NCBI RefSeq assembly: GCF_001938565.1
Contig: NZ_MSYM01000019.1
Coordinates: 27,856-91,855 of the forward strand
Length of the DNA stretch: 64,000 nt
Direction: 5' to 3'
DNA from: Rhodoferax antarcticus ANT.BR
GTDB lineage: Bacteria > Pseudomonadota > Gammaproteobacteria > Burkholderiales > Burkholderiaceae_C
Of this stretch, positions 7,951 through 17,596 are shown piece after piece. The position numbers and the translations under genes were made by a program. The notes under the pieces are model-generated. The model worked only from the letters and a program-made list of their open reading frames with translations, ran no database searches and had not been told where the DNA came from. Numbering within the stretch: the first letter of the stretch is position 1; each line of letters begins with the position of its first letter.

Positions 7951-8897
7951 TTGCCCCCCAGCAACACATTCACCAGCAAGCCAATCACCGCCAGCAAAAA
8001 GGCGGAACCCAGAAACTCGGGCACGCGAAAAACGCGCATCTTGGCACCAGCGGTCTCAATCATCGCCAGCAGCATGCCGCCCACGGCCAGCTTGAACACC
8101 AGCACCGGTAAAGCTAGCAGTAGCGCCAGCGGTGCATTCGCCTCGGCCACGCCCCAGGGAAAAAACAGCGCCAGCCCGATGCATGAGTAGGCGAACAGCT
8201 TCAGGCTGGCCGCCCACTCCATCAGCGCCAGATGGCGGGCTGAATACTCCAGAACCATCGCCTCATGGATCATGGTGAGTTCCAGATGGGTGGCGGGGTT
8301 GTCCACCGGCACCCGTGCGTTTTCTGCCAGCGACACCATGGTGAACGCCACCCCGGCCAACAACAGGCTGGGGTAGATGGCCAGTTCACGGTGCGCCAGG
8401 GTTTGCACAATCGTTGTCAACGAGGTGGAGCCAGTGATCATCGAGGCGCAAAACAGCACCATCAGCAGCGCAGGCTCGGCCAGAAAACCCACCAGCATTT
8501 CGCGGCGCGCGCCCAGCGAGCCAAACGCCGTGCCCACATCCATCGCCGCCAACGAGAGAAACACCCGCGCCAGCGCAAACAAGCCCACCAGCGCAATCGC
8601 GTCCGCTGCTGGCGACAGCGGCAAATCGGTAGAAATCGTCGGAATAATCGCGCTGGCCAGCAGCATGCAGCCAAACACCACATAAGGCGCAAACCGGTAC
8701 AGGGGCGAGGCATGCTCAGCAACCAGCGACTCCTTGTTGAACAGTTTGTGCAGCATGCGGTAGGGCTGTAGCAGGCTGGGGGCCGACTTGTTTTGCAGCC
8801 AGTGCCGCCACTGGTTCACCCAGCCGGTGAGCAAGGGTGCCAGCAGCAAGGCCAGCAGCAGCGCCAGCAACTGTGAAAAAACGCCGAGCGCGCTCAT
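7947..8897 (-). CDS. HyfC/NuoH-like membrane subunit
   Basis: A 316-residue NuoH-family protein (the 'connecting' subunit that joins the Fe-S arm to the membrane arm). The ATG at 8897 overlaps the HyfB-like stop (ATGA) and begins MSALGVFSQLLALLLALLLAP. Family landmarks are PYRMLHKLFNKE near the first loop, LVGFLAEPALLMVLF, and the strongly conserved loop ENARVPVDNPATHLELTMIHEAMVLEYS. In complex I and group 4 hydrogenases this subunit forms the chamber where redox work is passed to the ion channels. All conserved acidic loop residues appear intact. Confidence 0.91.
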   Translation of the reverse strand: MSALGVFSQLLALLLALLLAPLLTGWVNQWRHWLQNKSAPSLLQPYRMLHKLFNKESLVAEHASPLYRFAPYVVFGCMLLASAIIPTISTDLPLSPAADAIALVGLFALARVFLSLAAMDVGTAFGSLGARREMLVGFLAEPALLMVLFCASMITGSTSLTTIVQTLAHRELAIYPSLLLAGVAFTMVSLAENARVPVDNPATHLELTMIHEAMVLEYSARHLALMEWAASLKLFAYSCIGLALFFPWGVAEANAPLALLLALPVLVFKLAVGGMLLAMIETAGAKMRVFRVPEFLGSAFLLAVIGLLVNVLLGGK

Positions 8898-10918
8898 CGC
8901 TTCACCACCAATAGCACCACGATCAGGGTGGCAAAGCTGTACATCAGGTACACCGCCATGCGGCCCTGCTGGAGCAGGCCGACGAGGCGGGAGATTTTTT
9001 CCACCAGCCGCGCCACCGGCAGGTACAGCCAATACCACAGCGGGTCTTCCACCTTGACGTTATAGGTGGGTTTGTCGTCAAAAGCGCTGGGCAGCTGCTT
9101 TGTGACGCGGAAAAACGGCTCAAAAATTTGCCGAATAGGTTGGCCAAAGCCTTCGGCCGTGTCTTGCATGCGCGCCGTCTGCCAAGGGTGACCGCAGTCC
9201 CAAGGTGGCACCCGGCGCAGGCGGCCGTGGTAGAGCCGGCGCACCAGCACAAACGCCAGACCAAAGCTCAGCACCACGCCCAGCAGGAAAATGACCGGTG
9301 CGTAGCTGGCGCGCTCGACGCTGACCGGCACCAGTAGCCAACTGTTTTCAGCCACCGTCTGCGCCAGCCCAGCCCCCACCAGCCCGTTCGTCACCGGATC
9401 CATCAACGCAATCACCTGGTTCGGAAACAACCCCAGCAACACGCAACCCGCCGCCAGCCAGAGCATGCCCAGGCGCTCCCAGCGGCCGGCGTCATGCGCT
9501 TTTGCGAGCTTTTCTTCACGCGGCTGGCCCAGAAATACCACGCCAAAGTACTTCACCATGGTGAAGCCAGACAGCGCAGCCACCAGCGCAATCAGCGCTG
9601 CCATTACCGGCACCAGCATGTCCAGAAACGAGCTGGGCAAGCCAGTGGTGAATAAAAAACTTTGCAACAGCAGCCATTCGGCCACAAAGCCGCCAAACGG
9701 CGGCAGCCCGGCACAGGCCAGCACGCCCACCAGGGTCGGCCAGGCCACCCAGGGCATGGTGCGAATCAGGCCGCCGAGCTTGCCCAGGCTGCGCTCGCCG
9801 GTGGCATGCAGCACCGCGCCGGTACTGCAAAACAACAGACTCTTAAAGAACGCGTGGCTCAGCATGTGGTAAAGCGCGGCGGTCAACGCCAAGGCGGAAA
9901 GGGCCGTCATGCCGTAGCTGGAAAACAGCAGTGACAAACCCAGCCCAGCGCACATCAGACCCACGTTGTCGATCGAGGAATACGCCAGCAGACGCTTCAT
10001 TTCCACCTGCACGGTAGAAAACACCACGCCAAATAGCGCGGTCGACAGCCCCAGCCCCATCAGCAGCACACCCCACCACCAGATGCGCGTCTGCAGCAGA
10101 TCAAACCCCACCCGCAAGATGCCATAAAGCGCAATTTTGAGCATAACCCCGCTCATCAGCGCCGACACCGGCGAGGGCGCGGCAGGATGCGCCTCGGGCA
10201 GCCAGGCGTGCAGCGGCAACAAACCGGCTTTGGCACCAAAGCCAAACACCGCCAGCACAAACGCCACCGACGCCCAGAACGGGTCCAGCTGCTGCGCCCG
10301 CATGTTGGCAAAGGTGTAGTCCCCGGTATTGGCCTGCAGCACGCCAAAACACAACAGGATGCCGAGTGCCCCTACATGGGCCACCAGCATGTACAGATAA
10401 CCAGCGCTGCGGATTTCCGCAATACGGTGGTTCGCCATCACCAGAAAGAAGGAGGAAAAGGCCATGGTTTCCCACATCACCATGAACACATAGGCATCGT
10501 CTGCCAGCACCACCATCGCCATGCTGGCAATGAACACGTGGTATTCGAGGCACAGCAAGCCCGGCGGCGTGCCCTCGCCCTGACGGAAATAGCCGGCCGC
10601 AAAGGTTGACACCCCGGCCGCCACGCCGCCAATCAGCAGCAGAAAAAAGGCCGAGAGGTTGTCCAGACGCAGGTGAAACGGCAATTGCGGCAGGCCCAGC
10701 GGCAGCACGGCTACCTCCGGCGTGGCGTAGGCCGCGCTCAGCGCCACCGCCATCAACCCCACCGAGAAGATCGCCCCCAGCGGAAACAGCACCACCGCCA
10801 CAAAGCGAAAGCGCCGCAGTGCCGCAATGCCAGCGACGCCGATCAACAGCCACGCCCCCACCACCACCAGCACCCAATCGAGGTGTGTCCACGTGGCGGC
10901 AAAGGTCAAACTGGGCAT
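8894..10918 (-). CDS. HyfB/NuoL-like antiporter-type membrane subunit
   Basis: A 674-residue protein and the first gene of the minus-strand operon. The N-terminal ~500 residues are a NuoL/HyfB-type ion-translocating unit with the membrane glutamate (YVFMVMWETMAFSSFFLVM), the lysine helix (GFGAKAGLLPLHAWLPEAHPAAPSPVS) and LLAYSSIDNVGLMCAGLG. The C-terminal part (PPWDCGHPWQTARMQDTAEGF onward) is the hydrophilic-to-membrane extension typical of HyfB/HycC. The promoter of the operon should lie in 10919-11176, which also serves the divergent DUF3460 gene. No hydrogenase maturation genes or ferredoxin subunit occur in or beside the operon. Confidence 0.91.
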   Translation of the reverse strand: MPSLTFAATWTHLDWVLVVVGAWLLIGVAGIAALRRFRFVAVVLFPLGAIFSVGLMAVALSAAYATPEVAVLPLGLPQLPFHLRLDNLSAFFLLLIGGVAAGVSTFAAGYFRQGEGTPPGLLCLEYHVFIASMAMVVLADDAYVFMVMWETMAFSSFFLVMANHRIAEIRSAGYLYMLVAHVGALGILLCFGVLQANTGDYTFANMRAQQLDPFWASVAFVLAVFGFGAKAGLLPLHAWLPEAHPAAPSPVSALMSGVMLKIALYGILRVGFDLLQTRIWWWGVLLMGLGLSTALFGVVFSTVQVEMKRLLAYSSIDNVGLMCAGLGLSLLFSSYGMTALSALALTAALYHMLSHAFFKSLLFCSTGAVLHATGERSLGKLGGLIRTMPWVAWPTLVGVLACAGLPPFGGFVAEWLLLQSFLFTTGLPSSFLDMLVPVMAALIALVAALSGFTMVKYFGVVFLGQPREEKLAKAHDAGRWERLGMLWLAAGCVLLGLFPNQVIALMDPVTNGLVGAGLAQTVAENSWLLVPVSVERASYAPVIFLLGVVLSFGLAFVLVRRLYHGRLRRVPPWDCGHPWQTARMQDTAEGFGQPIRQIFEPFFRVTKQLPSAFDDKPTYNVKVEDPLWYWLYLPVARLVEKISRLVGLLQQGRMAVYLMYSFATLIVVLLVVKR

Positions 10919-11176
10919 GAATCGATGACCTATTTTTGAGAAAAAGACGGGCTAATCAGGACTGACACACACTTGTACTGGCCAGCCGCACCGCCGCGGG
11001 CAGCACGCTGTGGACGTCAAGGCTGAACGGCGACGCTGAGCCGCTCTTGCGTCACCTGCGCGCATGGTACACCTTGACTTTTGTGGGGGCGGTCAAGCCA
11101 AGCAGGGGCAGCGCAGCGCCTTCGCTGTAGCATCTGACAGGCGCGTGCCTAAAATGCGTCAAATTCCGGACACACC
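10919..11176. promoter_or_regulatory. divergent intergenic region (Ehr-type operon / DUF3460-scpA)
   Basis: 258 bp between two divergent transcription units, so it must hold both promoters. TTGACT at about 11076 and TAAAAT at about 11150 resemble -35 and -10 boxes but are too far apart to pair. CTTGAC...GTCAAG forms a short inverted repeat around 11074-11098. No gene is seen. Confidence 0.3.
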
Positions 11177-11383
11177 ATGAATCTTTTTTACCGCCCCAAA
11201 TACGAATCCGAAGTGACCCAGTTCATCAAGGAACTGAAGGCCAAAAATCCGGCCATAGAAGAGGGGCAGCGCCAGGGTCGCAGCCTGCTGTGGGACAAGG
11301 CGGTTGACCGTGACGCTTGGCGCGAATTCCGCGCAGCGCAGGTGGCGCAGCAGCCCTATGTTTACCAGAGCCAGGCCGAATAG
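11177..11383 (+). CDS. DUF3460 family small protein
   Basis: A 68-residue hydrophilic protein, MNLFYRPKYESEVTQFIKEL..., matching the DUF3460 family found beside scpA or pantothenate genes in Burkholderiales. The pattern FLxELKxxxPxxEexQrxGRaLLWDK is complete and the length is normal. No catalytic residues are recognisable and the function is unknown. It is followed after 75 bp (including a dispersed repeat) by scpA, so the two may share a promoter. Confidence 0.85.
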   Translation: MNLFYRPKYESEVTQFIKELKAKNPAIEEGQRQGRSLLWDKAVDRDAWREFRAAQVAQQPYVYQSQAE

Positions 11384-11394
11384 CAAGACTTTTT

Positions 11395-11444
11395 GGCTTG
11401 TAGCCCTTATCCAATAAGCGCCTCTAGCTATTTTTTCAAATAGC
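11395..11444 (-). repeat. dispersed repeat copy between DUF3460 gene and scpA
   Basis: Contains the perfect-ended palindrome GCTATTTTTTCAAATAGC (11427-11444). Read on the minus strand it continues AATAGCTAGAGGCGCTTATT and AAGGGCTACAAGCC. The hairpin just upstream of scpA could affect translation or message stability. Confidence 0.65.
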
Positions 11445-11458
11445 AACAAGTGCAAGCC

Positions 11459-12307
11459 ATGGGGGCATCCGCAGTACCAGACACTTCGGCACTCGCTCAT
11501 CTTGGCGACATGCCCACCGTGGTAGACCAGGTCGCCGTGGCGCGGTTGTACGGCGAACCCTTGTTCAGCCTGCCACAGGATTTGTACATCCCGCCCGATG
11601 CGCTGGAGGTGTTTCTGGAGGCCTTTGAAGGCCCTCTGGACCTGCTGCTCTACCTGATCCGGCGACAAAACTTCAATATTCTTGACATTCCCATGGCCGG
11701 GCTGACGCGTCAGTACATGCGTTATGTGGACGAAATTCGCCAGCGCAATCTGGAACTCGCCGCCGAATACCTGCTGATGGCGGCCATGCTCATCGAGATC
11801 AAGTCGCGCATGCTGCTGCCGCCGAAACACGTTGCGCAAGGCGAAGAAGCGCAGGACCCGCGCGCCGAGCTGGTGCGCCGCCTGCTGCAATACGAGCAGA
11901 TCAAGCTGGCAGCAGCGCGCCTGAACGCGGTGCCGCAGTTTGGCCGCGACTTTTTGGTGGCCCAGGTTTACACCGAGCAGGCGCTGCAGCCGCGCTACGC
12001 CGACGTCAGCGTGAGCGAGTTGCAGCAGGCCTGGGCGGCGATTTTGCAGCGGGCCAAACTGGTGCAGCACCACAAGATCACCCGTGAAGAACTCTCGGTG
12101 CGCGAACACATGAGCCAGATACTCAAGCGCCTGCAAGGCCACCGGTTTGTCGAATTTGAAGCGCTGTTCAACCCGGAAAAAGGCACGCCGGTGCTGGTGG
12201 TGACGTTTATCGCCCTACTGGAACTCGCCAAGGAAACCCTGATCGACATCACCCAAGCCGAGGCTTTTGCGCCCATCTATGTGCGCCTGGCCTTCACCCC
12301 GTCCTGA
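11459..12307 (+). CDS. scpA: segregation and condensation protein A
   Basis: A 282-residue kleisin subunit of the SMC-ScpAB condensin that compacts and segregates the chromosome. The hallmark N-terminal segment FEGPLDLLLYLIRRQNFNILDIPMAGLTRQYM and the helix LAAEYLLMAAMLIEIKSRMLLP are intact, and the C-terminal winged-helix part ends with FEALF...VTFIALLELAKETLIDI. The ATG at 11459 is preferred over a GTG at 11450 because homologues do not need the extra residues; neither has a strong ribosome-binding site. nadB begins 18 bases downstream. Confidence 0.93.
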   Translation: MGASAVPDTSALAHLGDMPTVVDQVAVARLYGEPLFSLPQDLYIPPDALEVFLEAFEGPLDLLLYLIRRQNFNILDIPMAGLTRQYMRYVDEIRQRNLELAAEYLLMAAMLIEIKSRMLLPPKHVAQGEEAQDPRAELVRRLLQYEQIKLAAARLNAVPQFGRDFLVAQVYTEQALQPRYADVSVSELQQAWAAILQRAKLVQHHKITREELSVREHMSQILKRLQGHRFVEFEALFNPEKGTPVLVVTFIALLELAKETLIDITQAEAFAPIYVRLAFTPS

Positions 12308-12325
12308 ACCTACACTGCACACACC

Positions 12326-13930
12326 ATGAACGCTCGCACCCTCAACACCCCTGCCCGCCCGCCAATGGTTTTTGATGTGCTGATCGTCGGCAGTGGCTTG
12401 GCGGGCCTAAGCGCGGCGCTGCTGCTGGCGCCTGACAAAAAAGTGGCGGTGATCACCAAACGTGCGGTCATGGAAGGCTCCAGCGGCTGGGCGCAAGGTG
12501 GCATTGCGGCGGTCTGGAACAAGGACGACAGTTTTGACGCCCATATCCACGACACGCAGATTGCCGGTGCCGGCTTGTGCGACCTAGACGCCACCCGCTT
12601 TGTGGTGGAAAACGCGCCCAAGGCGATTGCCTGGCTGCAATCGATGGGTGTGCCCTTTTCTGAAGAACACGGCCTCCTGCACCTGACACGCGAGGGCGGC
12701 CACAGCGCCCGGCGCATCGTGCATGTGACCGACGCCACTGGCGCGGCGGTGCAAAAAAAACTGATTGAAGCGGTTAAAAAAACCGCCAATGTCACCTTGT
12801 TTGAGCAGCACACACTGGTTGACCTCATCACCACCGACAAGTTGGGCCAGTCTGATAAGCGCTGCGCAGGCTTGTATGCGCTGGACAGCGACACCGGTGA
12901 GGTCATCACCTTCGAGGCCCCGCAAACCATTTTGGCCACTGGTGGCGCAGGCAAGGTCTACCTCTACACCACCAACCCCGACACCGCCACCGGTGACGGC
13001 ATTGCGGCTGCTTGGCGCGCCGGTTGCCGGGTGCAAAACATGGAGTTCATCCAGTTCCACCCCACTTGCCTGTACCACCCGCACGCCAAATCATTTTTGA
13101 TCAGCGAAGCCGTGCGCGGCGAAGGTGGGCGCCTGTTGCTGCCCGACGGCACCCGCTTCATGGAGAACCACGACGCGCGGTTGGAACTGGCCCCGCGCGA
13201 CGTGGTGGCCCGGGCGATTGACTTCGAGATGAAAAAAGGCGGCTTTGACTGCGTTTACCTCGACATCTCGCACCAGCCCCTGAGCTTCCTGATGGAGCAT
13301 TTCCCCAACATCTACGCGCGCTGTCTGGAGCTGGGCATCGACATCTCCAAACAACCCATTCCCGTGGTGCCTGCTGCGCATTACACCTGCGGCGGGGTGC
13401 TGGCCGACCTGCATGGCCGCACCGACATTCCTGGCCTGTACGCCATTGGTGAAACTGCCTGCAGCGGCTTGCATGGTGCCAACCGGCTGGCTAGCAACTC
13501 GCTGGTGGAATGCATGGTGTTTGCGCAGGCTACCACTACCGACATTGCCGCTGCAGCAGCGGTGCCAGCGATAGCGCTGCCCGCCTGGGACGAAAGCCGG
13601 GTGGTTGATGCAGATGAAGCCGTGGTGATCTCGCACAACTGGGACGAACTGCGCCGCTTCATGTGGGACTATGTGGGTATCGTGCGCACCAACAAACGGC
13701 TAGATCGCGCCGCCCACCGTATTGCCCTGCTGCAAGATGAAATTCAGGAGTTTTACGCGAACTTTCTGGTCACCCGTGACCTGCTGGAACTGCGCAACCT
13801 GGTGCTGGTGGCCGACCTGATTGTGCGCAGCGCCCAGGCCCGCCACGAGAGCCGTGGCCTGCATTTCAGCCGCGATTACCCTGACCTGCTGCCCGAAGCA
13901 CTGCCGACCATTTTGAGCCCACAGGCGTAA
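12326..13930 (+). CDS. nadB: L-aspartate oxidase
   Basis: A 534-residue flavoprotein that oxidises L-aspartate to iminoaspartate, the first step of de novo NAD synthesis in the cytosol. The FAD-binding GSGLAGLSAALLL sits near the N-terminus; HSARRIVHVTDATGAAVQ, EFIQFHPTCLY and HYTCGGVLADLHGRTDIPGLYAIGE are the family's substrate and FAD contacts, and the C-terminal helical domain is complete. Its partner enzymes nadA and nadC are 3-5 kb away on the opposite strand, so the pathway is complete in this window. Confidence 0.96.
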   Translation: MNARTLNTPARPPMVFDVLIVGSGLAGLSAALLLAPDKKVAVITKRAVMEGSSGWAQGGIAAVWNKDDSFDAHIHDTQIAGAGLCDLDATRFVVENAPKAIAWLQSMGVPFSEEHGLLHLTREGGHSARRIVHVTDATGAAVQKKLIEAVKKTANVTLFEQHTLVDLITTDKLGQSDKRCAGLYALDSDTGEVITFEAPQTILATGGAGKVYLYTTNPDTATGDGIAAAWRAGCRVQNMEFIQFHPTCLYHPHAKSFLISEAVRGEGGRLLLPDGTRFMENHDARLELAPRDVVARAIDFEMKKGGFDCVYLDISHQPLSFLMEHFPNIYARCLELGIDISKQPIPVVPAAHYTCGGVLADLHGRTDIPGLYAIGETACSGLHGANRLASNSLVECMVFAQATTTDIAAAAAVPAIALPAWDESRVVDADEAVVISHNWDELRRFMWDYVGIVRTNKRLDRAAHRIALLQDEIQEFYANFLVTRDLLELRNLVLVADLIVRSAQARHESRGLHFSRDYPDLLPEALPTILSPQA

Positions 13931-13992
13931 GCCGCCAAGCCCGGTCGCGCCTCGTTTAGACTCACGCCACTTTTTTTTGGGGAAATTTCCGC

Positions 13993-14892
13993 ATGACCGA
14001 GCCCACCATCCAGAATGCCAGCCCCTACGGCACTTTGCCACCGGCCAGCAACCCGGCCACGCGCAAACCGGTCAGCCTGCCGCGCCTGCTGGAGATGCAT
14101 GCGCGCGGCGAAAAAATTGTCATGCTCACCGCCTACGACGCCACTTTTGCCGCTGTGGCAGACGCCGCCGGGGTGGAGTGCATTCTGGTGGGTGACTCGC
14201 TGGGCATGGTCTGCCAGGGGCTGTCGAGCACCGTGGGTGTGTCGCTGGACACCATGCGCTACCACGTCGAATGCGTCACCCGCGGCGTGCGTCGGGTGCA
14301 AGGTACTGCCTGGATCATTGGCGACCTGCCGTTTGGCACCTACCACGAGTCTAAAGAGCAGGCCTTGCGCAGCGCCGTTGTGCTGATGCAAGCCGGTGCC
14401 CACATGGTCAAGCTGGAGGGTGGTGGCTGGACGGCTGACACGGTGCGCTTTCTGGTGGAGCGCGGCATCCCGGTCTGCGCCCACTTGGGCCTGACACCGC
14501 AAACCGTGCACGCGCTGGGCGGTTACCGGGTGCAAGGCAAAACTGTTGAATCTGCCGCCCTCCTTAAGCGCCACGCGCATGCGCTGCAAGATGCTGGCGC
14601 CTCCTTGCTGGTGCTGGAGATGGTGCCCGCCGCCCTGTCGGCCGAGCTAACCGCCGAGCTGGACCACTGCCCAACCATTGGCATTGGCGCTGGCAAAGGC
14701 ACAGCAGGCCAGGTGCTGGTACTGCATGACATGCTGGGCCTGAACCTAGGCAAGAATCCGAAATTTGTTCGCAACTTCATGGCCGAGCTGCCCGGCATTC
14801 CTGGCCAGCACGGCATCAAGGAAGCCATCAGCACCTATGTTCAAGCTGTCAAAAACGGCAGTTTCCCAGACAACACCTTGCACGCTTGGTGA
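13993..14892 (+). CDS. panB: 3-methyl-2-oxobutanoate hydroxymethyltransferase
   Basis: A 299-residue TIM-barrel enzyme that transfers a hydroxymethyl group from methylene-tetrahydrofolate to ketoisovalerate, giving ketopantoate for coenzyme A. Conserved segments are [13 protein letters not shown], the metal-binding [23 protein letters not shown] and [24 protein letters not shown]. The last segment normally reads GIGAGxxxxGQVLV and is intact. panC follows 168 bp downstream on the same strand. Confidence 0.97.
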   Translation: MTEPTIQNASPYGTLPPASNPATRKPVSLPRLLEMHARGEKIVMLTAYDATFAAVADAAGVECILVGDSLGMVCQGLSSTVGVSLDTMRYHVECVTRGVRRVQGTAWIIGDLPFGTYHESKEQALRSAVVLMQAGAHMVKLEGGGWTADTVRFLVERGIPVCAHLGLTPQTVHALGGYRVQGKTVESAALLKRHAHALQDAGASLLVLEMVPAALSAELTAELDHCPTIGIGAGKGTAGQVLVLHDMLGLNLGKNPKFVRNFMAELPGIPGQHGIKEAISTYVQAVKNGSFPDNTLHAW

Positions 14893-15060
14893 GGTGCCCC
14901 CTAGTGAGGCGCCGCCTCTGGTGTGGAGCGTGAGCTCTCCAACTCACCAGTTCAACAAAACCTCTAACTCTCCAGCAGCGGCAACCGGCCAACGCTTGTA
15001 CTTGCCAAGAAAATATCATCAAATCAGCCTCTAGCCCTGGATCATCCTGGGTTATTCACT

Positions 15061-15909
15061 ATGAAAATAATACACACCATCGCTGAACTGCGCACGCATT
15101 TGGCGGCCTTCAAGCACCCGGCGTTTGTTCCGACCATGGGCAATTTGCACGCCGGTCACTTGGCGCTGGTGCGTCAAGCGAAACCACTCGGTGATGTGGT
15201 GGTGGTGAGCATTTTTGTTAACCGCTTGCAGTTTTTGCCGCACGAAGACTTTGACACCTACCCGCGCACCTGGGAGGCCGATTGCCAGGCATTGGACGCT
15301 GCGGGCTGCGACGTGCTCTTTGCACCCAGCGAAAAAGAGCTTTACCCCGAGCCGCAGGCCTTCACCGTGCAACCCCCCACCGACCTGGCCAACATGTTGG
15401 AGGGCCACTTCAGGCCGGGGTTTTTTGGCGGCGTCTGCACGGTGGTGATGAAACTGTTTGCCTGCGTGCAGCCGCGCGTGGCGCTGTTTGGCAAAAAAGA
15501 CTACCAGCAGTTGATGGTGATCCAGCGCATGGCGCAGCAGTTTGCGCTGCCCATCGAGGTGATTGGTGGCCCGACCCAGCGCAGCGACGACGGCCTGGCG
15601 CTGTCCTCGCGCAACAATTACCTGAGCCCTGCCGAGCGTGTGGAGGCGGTGCAACTCTCGCTGGCCCTGAAAGCCATGGCCCAAGCCTTGCAGGCAGGCG
15701 CCACCATCCTCCCCGCGCTCGAAGCTGTGGCCACAGAGGCACTAGAGGCACGCGGCTGGAAACCCGATTACTTGACGGTGCGCCAACGCAGCAACCTGCA
15801 GACACCCTCTGCCGCCGAGCTGCCCAGCTTGCTGACCCACTCAGGTCTGGTGCTGCTGGCTGCGGCCCGGGTGGGCAACACCCGCCTTATCGACAACCTG
15901 GAAATCTGA
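15061..15909 (+). CDS. panC: pantothenate synthetase
   Basis: A 282-residue ATP-dependent ligase joining pantoate and beta-alanine. [16 protein letters not shown] is the HIGH-type nucleotide-binding motif. [10 protein letters not shown] has arginine-leucine where most homologues have PxQF, but the FVNxxQF pattern is otherwise kept. [32 protein letters not shown] and [17 protein letters not shown] (the KMSKS-like region) are complete. It acts directly after PanB and the ketopantoate reductase step, whose gene is not in the window. Confidence 0.96.
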   Translation: MKIIHTIAELRTHLAAFKHPAFVPTMGNLHAGHLALVRQAKPLGDVVVVSIFVNRLQFLPHEDFDTYPRTWEADCQALDAAGCDVLFAPSEKELYPEPQAFTVQPPTDLANMLEGHFRPGFFGGVCTVVMKLFACVQPRVALFGKKDYQQLMVIQRMAQQFALPIEVIGGPTQRSDDGLALSSRNNYLSPAERVEAVQLSLALKAMAQALQAGATILPALEAVATEALEARGWKPDYLTVRQRSNLQTPSAAELPSLLTHSGLVLLAAARVGNTRLIDNLEI

Positions 15910-16088
15910 GGCGCATTGCCCAGCGGCGAGCCGGGTCAGCCCTCTTGCGTTGCCAGATCTTGCGTCTTTAGCAGGCAATCAGTCTTTCGGCATCGAAGCA
16001 AAAATTGAGGCGCTGCGAACGACCGAATCGGCCACGCGCGAAGCCGTTAAATGCGCGCCCGCCCGACAGAGCTGCTTTGGCCCCGGAA

Positions 16089-16373
16089 TTACTTGTAGAA
16101 CGCCTCGACCTTGCCTTTGAGCTTGATCAGCAACGGCCGGCCCTTGCGGTCGCGGGTTTTGCTGGCGGGCACTTTCACCCAGCCTTCACTCAGACAGTAT
16201 TCCTCAACGTCGGTGCGCTCCTTGTCGTTGAGGCGGATGCCCACATCGTGTTCGACCACGGCAGCGTTGTAAAACGGGCTGTGGGCGTGAATGGACAAAT
16301 GGTCAGGCAGTTCGGGGCGGGTGATGGCGTCGATGGTGGCGTCGGTCATGGTGTCAGTGGTGGTGTCGTTCAT
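16089..16373 (-). CDS. DUF3297 family protein
   Basis: A 94-residue protein whose last ~70 residues are the DUF3297 domain: LPDHLSIHAHSPFYNAAVVEHDVGIRLNDKERTDVEEYCLSEGWVKVPA and DRKGRPLLIKLKGKVEAFY. The family is widespread in proteobacteria and has no known function. The first ~20 residues are a threonine/aspartate-rich run of low complexity (repeated T-D-A-T-I units), suggesting a start further in is possible, for example just before RPELPDHL. It lies alone between convergent panC and nadA. Confidence 0.85.
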   Translation of the reverse strand: MNDTTTDTMTDATIDAITRPELPDHLSIHAHSPFYNAAVVEHDVGIRLNDKERTDVEEYCLSEGWVKVPASKTRDRKGRPLLIKLKGKVEAFYK

Positions 16374-16401
16374 GGTGTGAGCCGCTGAATGGCGGCAGTA
16401 A

Positions 16402-16450
16402 GTATTAATTCAATAGCAATTCAGGCAGCACCGATATGGGCTACAAGGCC
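16402..16450 (+). repeat. possible dispersed repeat copy at the nadA 3' end
   Basis: TATTAATTCAATAGCAATTC followed by ATATGGGCTACAAGGCC resembles the repeat, with a weaker middle. It overlaps the nadA stop codon. Confidence 0.35.
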
Positions 16451-17554
16451 TTTTGGCACAGAGCCTTGTTTGAGCGCTGCGGTGAAGGCCAGCATCCGGT
16501 CAATCGGCAACTTGGCGCGCAGGCCCAGCGCTGGGTCTACCTGAATCTCGTTGGCACCGGTTTCCAGCACCCGCGCCACGTCAGCCAAGCCGTTCATGGC
16601 CATCCACGGGCAGTGCGCGCAGCTCTTGCAGGTGGCGCTGTTGCCAGAGGTGGGCGCCTCCATGAAGGTTTTGCCCGGGTTCAGGGTGCGCAGCTTGTGC
16701 ATCATGCCGTTGTCGGTGGCGACGATGAACTCTTTGGCATCCATCTGCCGCGCGGCGTTCAGGATGGCGGAGGTGGAACCCACTGCATCGGCCAGCGCCA
16801 CTACCGCTGCGGGCGACTCGGGGTGCACCAGCACTTTGGCGCCAGGGTGTTCGCGCAGCAGCTCTTGCAATTCAAAGGACTTGAACTCGTCGTGCACGAT
16901 GCACGAGCCTTCCCACATCACCATGTCGGCACCCGTTTCGCGCTGGATGTAGCCGCCCAGGTGCCGATCGGGTGCCCACAGAATTTTGTGGCCCTGGTCT
17001 TTCAGGGCTTTGACGATGTCGAGCGCGCAGCTTGATGTCACCAGCCAATCAGCGCGCGCCTTGACCGCTGCGCTGGTATTGGCATAAACCACCACGGTGC
17101 GGTCCGGATGCGCATCACAAAAGGCGCTGAATTCATCCGCTGGGCAACCCAGGTCGAGGGAGCAGGTGGCGTCCAGGTCGGGCATTAGCACGCGCTTTTC
17201 AGGCGACAGAATTTTGGCGGTTTCGCCCATGAAGCGCACACCGCAGACCAGCAGTGTGGTGGCGGCGTGGTCGCGGCCAAAACGCGCCATCTCCAGCGAG
17301 TCGCTCACCAAGCCACCGGTTTCTTCGGCCAGATCTTGTAGGTCTGAGTGCACGTAGTAGTGCGACACCATCACCGCGTTTTTCTCTTTGAGCAGGCGGC
17401 GAATCTTGTCTTTGAGGGCAGCGCGCTCTAGGGTGGTGGGCGCCACCGGCACACGCGCCCACGCCTGTTTGGTGGTGCAGACAGGGCCGCCGTCCAGCTC
17501 GCTTTGCGGCTGTTCGTACTCAACCTCTTTGTGCGACAGGGTTGGATTCGTCAT
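16421..17554 (-). CDS. nadA: quinolinate synthase
   Basis: A 377-residue [4Fe-4S] enzyme that condenses iminoaspartate with dihydroxyacetone phosphate to quinolinate. The start at 17554 ([12 protein letters not shown]) is chosen for the AGGAG eight bases upstream. Cluster-ligand regions are CSLDLGCP, the central TSSCALDIV, and the C-terminal [13 protein letters not shown]; the substrate segment [17 protein letters not shown] is intact. It lies 91 bp downstream of nadC on the same strand, with a strong inverted repeat between them. Confidence 0.95.
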   Translation of the reverse strand: MTNPTLSHKEVEYEQPQSELDGGPVCTTKQAWARVPVAPTTLERAALKDKIRRLLKEKNAVMVSHYYVHSDLQDLAEETGGLVSDSLEMARFGRDHAATTLLVCGVRFMGETAKILSPEKRVLMPDLDATCSLDLGCPADEFSAFCDAHPDRTVVVYANTSAAVKARADWLVTSSCALDIVKALKDQGHKILWAPDRHLGGYIQRETGADMVMWEGSCIVHDEFKSFELQELLREHPGAKVLVHPESPAAVVALADAVGSTSAILNAARQMDAKEFIVATDNGMMHKLRTLNPGKTFMEAPTSGNSATCKSCAHCPWMAMNGLADVARVLETGANEIQVDPALGLRAKLPIDRMLAFTAALKQGSVPKGLVAHIGAA

Positions 17555-17596
17555 GGCGACTCCTGATTTCAAAGTTGAGAGCAGATTAACGCGAAA

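Noticed and set aside
3705..10918. Respiratory complex I (nuo) operon
   Set aside because: There are no nuoE/F/G-type genes, the gene order is hyf-like, and the large subunit is a fused C-D protein related to HycE/HyfG.
11159..12142. 327-codon minus-strand frame opposite scpA
   Set aside because: Shadow of scpA and the DUF3460 gene; composition typical of antisense high-GC DNA.
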